DNA from: Cohaesibacter celericrescens
Lineage (GTDB): Bacteria > Pseudomonadota > Alphaproteobacteria > Rhizobiales > Cohaesibacteraceae
Direction: 5' to 3'
Assembly: GCF_002866925.1 (NCBI RefSeq)
Contig: NZ_PKUQ01000016.1
Span: 485,049-549,048, forward strand
Length of the DNA stretch: 64,000 nucleotides
This document shows, one piece after another, positions 57,450 through 64,000 of the stretch (the stretch's first letter is position 1; every line of letters starts with the position of its first letter). The position numbers and the translations under genes were made by a program. The notes below the pieces were generated by a model. The model was not told where the DNA came from. It made no database searches and saw nothing but the letters and a program-made list of their open reading frames with translations.

Positions 57450-59609
57450 TCACTCCACTGCCGAATACATCGCAGATTGAAGTTTCCCAACTTCCTCTCC
57501 GAATTCTTCAATAGAGTCATTGATTTCAGAAACACCGCTACTCAGCTTGGTGACGGCCTGTGCGAGGTTTTGATCAACCTGTTGAGAGTAATTGCTGAGA
57601 GCAGCTCCCTGTTCCACGGTTGCCTTCGAGAGACTCTCGACAGCTCTACCAAGTTCCTCATCGATATTCTGAAAACGTTTTTCGTAAGACTGCCAAAGAT
57701 TGGTCAATTCTTCGCCGTTTTCCCTAAGCGCATTTGCCAGTTCTGAAGACCCTTCTTGACTGTTTTGCAGAGCTTCAACAGCTGCATTTAGCGATGTTTT
57801 GAAGCTATGTGTGGTTTCCGCAATTTGACCTGCAGATTGTGTAAAGGGAGCAATGGCACCGCGCAATTCGATTGCTGTTTTTGAGAAAATATCGGCAACC
57901 TGTCTTGTTTGCGATGTTGCGTCACCGATGGCACTCGCTTGAGAGGTTAGCGCATTCTTCGACCCTTCAAGCGCAGTTTCAAAGCGATCAATTTCATTGC
58001 GAATTGTTGCTAGTGCGTCAGCCAGGCCTTGTTTGAGGGCTTCTGAAGTGTTCGTTGCCACAGAAGCTACTGTTTGCGCGGCACTTTGTTGTGCTTCCTG
58101 AATAGTGTCTTGTGTCTTTTGAACCGATCCGGAAAGATTGCCTTCCATGGATGCCATACCTTCGCTCAGATGTGTGATTTGGCCTTCAAGTTTCTCCATC
58201 ACACGTCCCATGGCATCTTCAATCTTGCTAGAAGCACCGGCCGCAGCTTTTCCAAGATCCTCATCAAGGGCATTATTGGCCTTCTCGAAGGTGCTCTGCA
58301 TCGCTGCAATGATCTCGTTCAGACTTTCACGATTGCTCAGCGCTCCATCATTCATAGATGTCGCGGCTTCGCTAACCAAGCGGTTCAAATTTTCGGCAGC
58401 TTCACTCATACGGCGAGCAAAGTCTTCTCCACTATTGCGCACCCCCCCTTGCATATCAGCAAGCGTCGTTTGCATGGCTTGCAATGTGCCTGCAAGCTCT
58501 CTGAGCTCTGTCCCTGCGCTTCCCTGAACGTTGTTGGAAAACTCCTGCAACATGTCGCTGATGCCGCTCTGACTGGATTCAGTCACCTTGTCCAGTGCGT
58601 TTGAAATACTCTGGTTGACTGGCAACATAGCCTCGGAGAATGCGGAGTGGATCTGTGGCGAGAGCGCCTGCCCCATTTGGCTGAAGTATTTTTCGGAACC
58701 TAGGTGCTTTAGTTCATCTCGCTGTTCCTCCATGACGCTATTCATTTTAACGGCGAGTGATTGCGGTGCGACATAAAGCAACTTCCGCTCAATTGCTTCG
58801 CAAAGATCAGAAAAGCTGCCCTCAACCAAAACCATGAAGAGTTTAAACAAGACAGACAAAACCAACGAACACCCGAGTCCAGCAATTGAAGTCGCGAATT
58901 TAAAAGATGCAATTTGCAAGAGATCGGTCATTGCCTTTTGCATGACCGTCACATCCTGTACGCTAGATGCTTCGCCAGCTTTATAGAGAGCCAATACAAT
59001 TCCAATGAATGTTAACAAGAGGCCGACTGCCACGAAATAACCTGGAATGGCAGGCAGCATTTTTATACCGACTAGCCGCTCTCTTGCCAGCCCGACATGC
59101 ATGAAAGTATGAGGTCGAACAGTGTTCCTCAAAACTTGCCGTTCGTCCTCTTGGGGGGCAACAAGTGTTTCGTCAAACTCGCGCCATGCATCCCCAATCA
59201 AACCATTGCTTCGCAAGCTAGCATGCACACCGTTGTCATATTCAGTATAGAATTCTTCAAGTGTTTTGCATTTGGCAATCGCGCGTCTTGCCATACGCAG
59301 GGTCCAAGCTATGACCAGTACGTGGCAAACAAAAAAACTTACCAAGAATGCAAATGCTATGCTGACGACGCCATAGGCTAGTGACAAGATAAAGTCAGTT
59401 TTACTCAATGCGTCCAACGCTTCGTGTACAGCGTCGAAAGACAGAGCTCCTGCTGACAACTGATAAGCCAATTGACCTCTTTCCATCAAAAGATGGAAAT
59501 CGACATCGGAGAAACGTTGGTCAATTCCCCAAAGCACTCCAATAAATACAAACCAGAAGAGAGGAACTCGCACAAACCCTGACCACAGTTTCGCTCTCCA
59601 CGTCTTCAT
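57450..59609 (-). CDS. zorA: Zorya protein ZorA (MotA-like with long tail)
   Basis: A 719-residue MotA/ExbB-like membrane protein. The start at 59609 has GGAG four bases upstream. Helices are seen near residues 14-30, 70-100, 220-245 (IPGYFVAVGLLLTFIGIVLALYKAG) and 275-300. The remaining ~400 residues form a long helical tail of repeated heptad-like segments. These resemble methyl-accepting coiled coils and are the intracellular tail of ZorA that is required for signalling to ZorC/ZorD. First gene of the operon; order zorA-zorB-zorC-zorD is that of type I Zorya. Confidence 0.92.
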   Translation of the reverse strand: MKTWRAKLWSGFVRVPLFWFVFIGVLWGIDQRFSDVDFHLLMERGQLAYQLSAGALSFDAVHEALDALSKTDFILSLAYGVVSIAFAFLVSFFVCHVLVIAWTLRMARRAIAKCKTLEEFYTEYDNGVHASLRSNGLIGDAWREFDETLVAPQEDERQVLRNTVRPHTFMHVGLARERLVGIKMLPAIPGYFVAVGLLLTFIGIVLALYKAGEASSVQDVTVMQKAMTDLLQIASFKFATSIAGLGCSLVLSVLFKLFMVLVEGSFSDLCEAIERKLLYVAPQSLAVKMNSVMEEQRDELKHLGSEKYFSQMGQALSPQIHSAFSEAMLPVNQSISNALDKVTESSQSGISDMLQEFSNNVQGSAGTELRELAGTLQAMQTTLADMQGGVRNSGEDFARRMSEAAENLNRLVSEAATSMNDGALSNRESLNEIIAAMQSTFEKANNALDEDLGKAAAGASSKIEDAMGRVMEKLEGQITHLSEGMASMEGNLSGSVQKTQDTIQEAQQSAAQTVASVATNTSEALKQGLADALATIRNEIDRFETALEGSKNALTSQASAIGDATSQTRQVADIFSKTAIELRGAIAPFTQSAGQIAETTHSFKTSLNAAVEALQNSQEGSSELANALRENGEELTNLWQSYEKRFQNIDEELGRAVESLSKATVEQGAALSNYSQQVDQNLAQAVTKLSSGVSEINDSIEEFGEEVGKLQSAMYSAVE

Positions 59610-60023
59610 ATCTCTCCGCCATTCACTAAAACACACCAAATCGTTGGTGAATAGTTCCACAACAGGAAATAAAGTCAATCAGTTATCAACTGGGAAGATC
59701 GCTCAAGTCGAAAAAGGCAAATCCAAATGCGTTCATCTAAGCAGAGTTTGAATGAGTAGGAAATAATCGACGAGAGGTGATTACATGCAACTCGTCGCCG
59801 TTCCCGTTTCTAGGCGTATTAAGCGCCAGCTAAATGTTGGATCGTAAAACTAAGGCTGTCACAACCTCAGAGAGACAGCCTTTTCATCCATCTTGAAATA
59901 TGCATGCCGAAACACCAATCCACTGCCTGTGTGTCCGATGATCTAAGAGCCGGATTTAAAAGTAATTGAGCGATATCAATAGGTTGTGATTCAATCGTCT
60001 TTGTCTAGAAGATGGAGGGTCAC
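59610..60023. other. Intergenic region between zorA and the IS remnant
   Basis: No gene supported. It holds a terminator-like hairpin (9-bp stem 59852-59860 with 59874-59882, then TTTT) with no obvious gene before it. This suggests an eroded gene on the plus strand. An 11-bp inverted repeat (59968-59978 with 60035-60045) spans the IS remnant start. The zorA promoter should lie near 59620-59750. Confidence 0.5.
59852..59885 (+). terminator. Orphan terminator-like hairpin
   Basis: 9-bp perfect stem, 13-base loop, followed by TTTT. No intact plus-strand gene precedes it within 200 bp, so it may mark a lost gene. Confidence 0.55.
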
Positions 60024-60434
60024 ATGCCTTGGGATGATATCGCTCGGGTTCAATATAACCGGGATAAACTTCGCTATCCAACAGATTTAACCGATAAAGA
60101 ATGGGAAGTGATCGCACCGTTCTTGCCGCCAGCCCGATCAGGTGGGCGACCACGCACCACAAATATGCGCGATGTGATAGATGCAATCCTGTATGTTGGA
60201 GGCAGCGGTTGCCAATGGCGGATGTTGCCCAAGGACTTTCCTCCGGTCTCGACGGTTCGTGGATATTTTTATGCGTGGCGCAATGCTGGCTTTTGGGCCC
60301 GGATCAATCATCTCCTGGTCATGGGGTGCCGTGAACTGGAAGGGCGAGAGGTCAGTCCGACGGCTGGTGTCATTGATATCCAACCAAAACCTTCGGGTTC
60401 TCGGGTGAGCTGGGTAAATTTGAAAAAAAATTGA
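60024..60434 (+). pseudogene. Truncated IS5-family transposase
   Basis: A 136-residue N-terminal part of an IS5-family (IS427/IS1031-like) transposase. It begins MPWDDIARVQYNRDKLRYPT, then DLTDKEWEVIAPFLPPARSGGRPRTTNMRDVIDAILYVG and WRMLPKDFPPVSTVRGYFYAWR, reaching PTAGVID, the region of the first catalytic Asp. After this point the sequence diverges from the family (QPKPSGSRVSW...) and stops, so the catalytic core is missing. GGAGGG precedes the ATG. It sits between the Zorya operon and the mobilisation genes and marks a past insertion and deletion. Confidence 0.9.
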
Positions 60435-60884
60435 GTTATGCAGAGGTCTCAAGTCGTAAAAAATGATCTAAAAATATGGTTTTTAGGACAAGTGCAACGA
60501 ATGGAGTTATCCGCTCATTTCGGTTGCTGACGTGGCAAGATTTGGTTCGGTTTGTTGAAATCTTGCAATTTGGAAGGCGCTTGATGGCGTCGCAGGTCAA
60601 GAAGCCGCCCGTCATCTTATTCGCCACACAATTAAACTCAGGCAAATAGTATAGAAGCGACTTCATCTTAGACAATTTGAGGAAGAATATTAAAAAAATC
60701 CTAAATATGTTTTTTTCTTCCGGCTCTTGACCCCCCTTTGTTTGTAAGGATCGATTGCAGATCTTTTGGTTCGACGAACTTGAGCAATCAAACTGGCCGA
60801 TAGGCCTATGTTGGGTCAGCCCAAAAACATCGCAAAACCGGCTGCAATCCATCCTGACTAACGAGTTATTCAGGAGGTGGAACC
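60435..60884. other. Intergenic region upstream of the mobilisation genes
   Basis: No gene supported; a minus-strand frame across it looks like chance. A 9-bp stem (60535-60543 with 60558-60566, 14-base loop) and an imperfect A/T-rich dyad (~60682-60720) are visible. This position, just before mobC, is where ColE1-like elements carry oriT, and the first dyad is a candidate. Confidence 0.4.
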
Positions 60885-61226
60885 ATGCGTTCTTGTAAAT
60901 TTTTTTATTCTGCAGCCATGTCTGAGATAGGGCTGCTTGGCTACATTTATTTTCTCTCTATCGATCCTATCGATAACGGTGCAAAAACATCCAAAGAACA
61001 AAAAAGGGTGAAAAAAGACGTTCAGCGTCAGAAACTAACGTGTCGCTTTGTCAGTTTCATTTCTCGCCATTTTAAAAATCAATTCGCATTGGCACTGCAG
61101 CCAATGACAGATCCACCAACCTGCCATATCAGCAAAACTCCCTATATTGATATTGCGACTGATTTCCCTGTAACGGTCCGCCAATGGAGCCTTCCAAATC
61201 ACGATTGTGTGGAGGTTGGCGTATGA
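60885..61226 (+). CDS. Small protein coupled to mobC, unknown function
   Basis: A 113-residue frame with a strong AGGAGG six bases before ATG. Its TGA overlaps the mobC start codon (ATGA at 61223-61226), the typical sign of translational coupling. The product starts with a short hydrophobic segment (MSEIGLLGYIYFLSIDP) and is basic in the middle (KTSKEQKRVKKDVQRQK). No family recognised. The good ribosome site and coupling favour a real gene, while composition and length leave doubt. Confidence 0.5.
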   Translation: MRSCKFFYSAAMSEIGLLGYIYFLSIDPIDNGAKTSKEQKRVKKDVQRQKLTCRFVSFISRHFKNQFALALQPMTDPPTCHISKTPYIDIATDFPVTVRQWSLPNHDCVEVGV

Positions 61227-61681
61227 GTGAGCAGAAGAGAGCAAGGCGACCCGTGTCATACACGGGACCTTGCGAGGGCCAGAGAGCCGCCCCTTCGAAC
61301 CCCACCCTCAGTGCAAGCGAGAAACATCTTTCAAAGACGTTTTCGTTGCGCTGTACAGCAGCAGAGAAAGAAACGCTTTTGGCTCGTGCAAAGGCCGAGC
61401 GCATAACCGCATCTGAATTGCTTCGATCTGCACTGGGGTTGATAAAAAAGCCGACCCGCAAGCGCGCTGCACCAACTGTCGATACGCGTCTCCTGGTTGC
61501 TCTTAACCGTATCGGTAGCAATCTCAACCAAATTGCTCGAACTGTAAACGCAGCAGGACATGCCGGTGACATGCACCAGTTGAACGCGATGGACATAATC
61601 GCATCCCTAATCAGCATTAATAGGGAACTTGCTTCACTCCTGGTTTTTCATTCAACCAAGGAGAGCGAAGTTGCTGATTAA
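61223..61681 (+). CDS. mobC: Mobilisation protein MobC
   Basis: A 152-residue MobC-family accessory protein. The ATG at 61223 has GGAGG upstream. A ribbon-helix-helix-like segment (SEKHLSKTFSLRCTAAEKETLLARAKAERITASELLRSALG) precedes the MobC domain signature LVALNRIGSNLNQIARTVNAAGHAGDMHQL. It helps the relaxase melt and bind oriT. Its first codons contain a perfect 7-bp hairpin (61250-61266). Its stop overlaps the relaxase start. Confidence 0.9.
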   Translation: MSEQKRARRPVSYTGPCEGQRAAPSNPTLSASEKHLSKTFSLRCTAAEKETLLARAKAERITASELLRSALGLIKKPTRKRAAPTVDTRLLVALNRIGSNLNQIARTVNAAGHAGDMHQLNAMDIIASLISINRELASLLVFHSTKESEVAD

Positions 61682-63167
61682 GTTTTTCTCAAACGGACAA
61701 GGAGGCGGGGCAGCTCCGGTAAACTATCTCATAGCCAGAAATGTGCTGGCTTATGATGATAGCCGCAATATTGTTCACTCCTCCGATGGCAAGACATTGA
61801 TGAAACGTCGCGATCCCCTGCCGGAGATTGTCAGTGGCAATCCGGATCTTACTCGCATGCTCATTGATTGCTGCCGACACAAGTGGAGCTATCGCGCCGG
61901 TGTGGTCAGTTTTGCCAAGGGTGATAATCCAACTGAAGAACAACAGCTCAAAGTGATCAATACCTTTGAAACTCTCGGTTTTGCAGGTCTTGAACCCGAG
62001 CAGTACAACATCCTCTGGGTTCGACACTCTCATGAAGACCGCATCGAATTGCATTTTTGCACTCCACGTCAAGAGCTTACCACGGGCAATAGTTTTAATA
62101 TTGCACCACCGGGATATTTCAAACCCTTCGATGCCTGTCGGGACTTAATGAACAAGAAATATGGATGGGCTGACCCAGAAGACACATCCCGAACCCGTGA
62201 ACGCAAGGTCGTTTCTGAGAGCCCGGCTCGCGCTCAAACTCGAGAGCAACTTCAGGACTGGATTGAAGAGATGATTGTCGCTGGTGCAATCAATAATCGC
62301 TCAGAGATGATAGCACTCCTCAAAAAGTCAGGTTTTTTAGTCCCAAGAGAAGGAAAAAAATACATCTCCATTGCGATCCCAGACTCTGAAATCCGATTTC
62401 GTATGAAAGGCCCCATATACCATGAAACCTGGACGCCCGAAGTCACTCTTGAGCGACGACTTAACCGAGAAAATGACGAAGACGAGGCAAGTGCAAATCG
62501 ACTTGATCGCTACAGAGACGAAGAACTTCGAGCGAGATATCAGGAACATGTTGAACGACGTAAAAAATACAATCGCAAGCGATATTCACAAAGCAAAAAT
62601 GAAATGGCAGCAGGAACTGACGAACGAGGTCGAGTTTACTCACAAACAGTTGGAAATCCCGCTGAAGAATACGGAAGACGTGATGAAAAAAATTTCCAGT
62701 ATCAAGATATGGAGCCTGATCAGCCCAATAATAATATGTTTCCTTCTTTGGATTTGGGTGCCAACCCAGCCAACCAGCTCACAGACAAACAGAGAGAGCC
62801 CCACAATGATGAATACAGAAAACTCCCAGCAACAATTGACGACACCACTCGAGAGAGAGTTACTCAAATCCGTAGAAGAATTGACTCAATCCATGGAAGG
62901 GCAAACAATTTTTCAAAACAATTCCATCGACTACTTGATTCATCGGTTAGCAGCGCTCGAAGCATCTCATACAGCCTTTCTCAACTGTCAAAAAGCGTTC
63001 AACATGGCATTGATTGGCTGGGTAAACGAACCAAGCAGTCAACAGCGCACAGACATGCTGAACCAAGCCATAGACGAACTGAGACAGCTTTCTCAGGCCG
63101 CTTCGTCGCAATAATTTTGCAACGTGAAAAGCGGAAACAGGAACGGGAACGAGAACCGGAACGGTAA
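61671..63167 (+). CDS. mobA: Relaxase (MOB-HEN, MbeA-like)
   Basis: A 498-residue relaxase. The best start is TTG 61671 with AAGGAG eight bases upstream, giving LIKFFSNGQGGGAAPVNYLI, the usual N-terminus of ColE1 MbeA-type relaxases. The active-site segment aligns as WVRHSHEDRIELHFCTP. His119, Glu126 and His128 occupy the H-E-N positions, so Asn is replaced by His. The N-terminal ~200 residues form the nickase domain. The C-terminal part is charged and poorly conserved, because it is overprinted by another gene at 62422-63114. The relaxase would nick oriT and lead strand transfer with help from a conjugative plasmid. Confidence 0.88.
   Translation: MLIKFFSNGQGGGAAPVNYLIARNVLAYDDSRNIVHSSDGKTLMKRRDPLPEIVSGNPDLTRMLIDCCRHKWSYRAGVVSFAKGDNPTEEQQLKVINTFETLGFAGLEPEQYNILWVRHSHEDRIELHFCTPRQELTTGNSFNIAPPGYFKPFDACRDLMNKKYGWADPEDTSRTRERKVVSESPARAQTREQLQDWIEEMIVAGAINNRSEMIALLKKSGFLVPREGKKYISIAIPDSEIRFRMKGPIYHETWTPEVTLERRLNRENDEDEASANRLDRYRDEELRARYQEHVERRKKYNRKRYSQSKNEMAAGTDERGRVYSQTVGNPAEEYGRRDEKNFQYQDMEPDQPNNNMFPSLDLGANPANQLTDKQREPHNDEYRKLPATIDDTTRERVTQIRRRIDSIHGRANNFSKQFHRLLDSSVSSARSISYSLSQLSKSVQHGIDWLGKRTKQSTAHRHAEPSHRRTETAFSGRFVAIILQREKRKQEREREPER
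62422..63114 (+). CDS. mobB: MobB/MobD-like protein overprinted inside the relaxase gene
   Basis: A 230-residue frame, one base ahead of the relaxase frame and wholly inside it. Residues 1-95 form a long coiled coil (TETKNFERDIRNMLNDVKNT...MKWQQELTNEVEFTHKQL) and residues ~96-113 a membrane helix (IWSLISPIIICFLLWIWV), the layout of MbeB. After a polar linker the C-terminus (LERELLKSVEELTQSMEG..LIHRLAALEA) resembles the start of MbeD. In ColE1, mbeB and mbeD are separate genes overlapping mbeA, whereas here they look fused. No strong ribosome site is visible, and the start could also be ATG 62473. Confidence 0.75.
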   Translation: MKPGRPKSLLSDDLTEKMTKTRQVQIDLIATETKNFERDIRNMLNDVKNTIASDIHKAKMKWQQELTNEVEFTHKQLEIPLKNTEDVMKKISSIKIWSLISPIIICFLLWIWVPTQPTSSQTNRESPTMMNTENSQQQLTTPLERELLKSVEELTQSMEGQTIFQNNSIDYLIHRLAALEASHTAFLNCQKAFNMALIGWVNEPSSQQRTDMLNQAIDELRQLSQAASSQ

Positions 63168-63385
63168 TGGTGTAGGGGGGAGCAATTATGCAAGTTCATA
63201 ACCCGCCTAAGTGGATCAATTTTGTATGCCGATTCACACACAAAGATATTTGATTAATCAAAAGCTGATCTTTGGCGTAATTTATCAATCAAGTACTGCA
63301 GAATCCTATGGTTGGGTTGCGGTTTCTTTAGCCCCTCTTGGTGAGGGCCAAAGCGCCCGCAACCCGAAAGCCAAGGATTTTATCG

Positions 63386-63841
63386 ATGACAACTCTGGTC
63401 ACCAAACACGAACTAACCAATAACCACCCACCACGCCTCAAAGCCATGACATCAATGTCTCAGTTCAAGCGTGCTGAGATTATGGAATTGAATACTTCTG
63501 GATTGGAATGCCTGATCCAGTCGTTTGTATTTCTGGACCGGTTGTCTGAAAAAGCATCCAAGCCAATTGCAAAACTGATTGCGGATCTGAAACGCAACGC
63601 TTCAAACTCAGGTCTGCTTATTGGCGGGTTTCAAAGAATGATTGAATTGGTGGCAATGCAATTGTTTCTATTTGACTTTGAACCTGACAAAGAAGCGCGT
63701 ATTTTTGCTTTAAGGCACCTTTCTGAGACCCTCACCATTTCAGGTCAAATTGACGAGTTGATCACGCCGGGGAGCCACAACAAGAAGCCCAGGCTCCAAC
63801 TGATTGACGCAAATCTCAATGAATTAATGCGCGACTTGTAA
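63386..63841 (+). CDS. Hypothetical helical protein
   Basis: From ATG 63386 (AAGGA eight bases upstream) 151 residues are encoded. The protein is mainly helical (SGLECLIQSFVFLDRLSEKASKPIAKLIADLKR, MIELVAMQLFLFDFEPDKEARIFALRHLSETLT). No family recognised. It lies after the relaxase with an empty 218-bp gap in which a 70-codon frame (63211-63423, GTG start) has no clear ribosome site. It may be a mobilisation accessory or cargo gene. Confidence 0.55.
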   Translation: MTTLVTKHELTNNHPPRLKAMTSMSQFKRAEIMELNTSGLECLIQSFVFLDRLSEKASKPIAKLIADLKRNASNSGLLIGGFQRMIELVAMQLFLFDFEPDKEARIFALRHLSETLTISGQIDELITPGSHNKKPRLQLIDANLNELMRDL

Positions 63842-64000
63842 ATTAACTCCAGCACAAACCATCAGAGACGACCCCAGCGCGGTGGCCATATTGGCAACCA
63901 TATTGCGCTGACGGACCTGTTGTGGCCCTTCAGTTTGCCTTCAAGGTCTTTATTCCCGCGAATGGGCCAGAGACTCTTCCTCTTTGACAATCTTCCAACG
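63842..64000. other. Right-edge fragment
   Basis: Short frames on both strands remain open to the window edge, but none is recognisable. The right border of the island is not in the window. Confidence 0.3.

Noticed and set aside
60436..60852. A 138-codon minus-strand frame between the IS remnant and mob genes
   Set aside because: No ribosome site, odd composition, no family, and it spans dyads typical of non-coding DNA.
1..64000. CRISPR array
   Set aside because: No regularly spaced direct repeats were noticed despite the Card1-like protein.

Overview
The window reads as an alphaproteobacterial chromosome, most likely of the order Hyphomicrobiales. The evidence is the PopZ (DUF2497)-ValS pair, the TolC-PIMT pair, the yajC-secD-secF block followed by MTH938/NDUFAF3-like and NDUFAF6-like genes, a DUF1127 gene followed by hairpins with CCTCC loops, alphaproteobacterial-type UvrA and GyrA, and aerobic-type cobalamin genes (CobC, CbiB, CobQ, CobP). 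No species can be named from the sequence alone.

Positions 1-41474 are ordinary core chromosome. In order they hold: two neighbouring cyclophilins (cytoplasmic and exported) with coaD; gyrA; a MarC-family membrane protein; a CYTH-CHAD protein; an RND efflux pair (adaptor and permease) behind a near-perfect 22-bp palindrome; a cation diffusion facilitator; ssb and uvrA back to back; a DUF1127 mini-gene followed by three tandem hairpins of the cuckoo/CcsR small RNA type; a lipoprotein; trmFO; the yajC-secDF operon; a DUF815 ATPase; valS and popZ; tolC and a PIMT homologue; tRNA-Cys; a GAF-GGDEF diguanylate cyclase; a lone Card1-like nuclease domain; and a cobalamin cluster on both strands.

At 41749-41824 a tRNA-Asn gene marks the start of an acquired region that runs to the right end of the window. 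It begins with a decayed tyrosine integrase (in-frame stop, frameshift, catalytic Arg replaced by Gly). Next comes a type I restriction-modification operon, hsdR (frameshifted), hsdM and hsdS, with a fourth gene coupled to hsdS by an ATGA overlap. That fourth gene encodes a 551-residue protein that appears to combine an EcoRII-N/B3-like domain, a winged-helix-like segment, an EVE/PUA-like segment and a C-terminal GIY-YIG nuclease. It is the least familiar component here and the best candidate for an undescribed system.

Convergent to this operon lies a complete type I Zorya anti-phage system, zorA-zorB-zorC-zorD, on the minus strand. Beyond it are a truncated IS5-family transposase and a ColE1-like mobilisation module: a small ORF coupled to mobC, mobC itself, a MOB-HEN-type relaxase with Asn replaced by His, and an overprinted mobB/mobD-like membrane protein inside the relaxase gene. 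The whole looks like a tRNA-targeted, mobilisable defence island whose right border lies outside the window.

Functionally, the left part is housekeeping (replication topology, repair, translation, secretion, cofactors, efflux). The right part stacks two or three independent anti-DNA defences on transfer functions.
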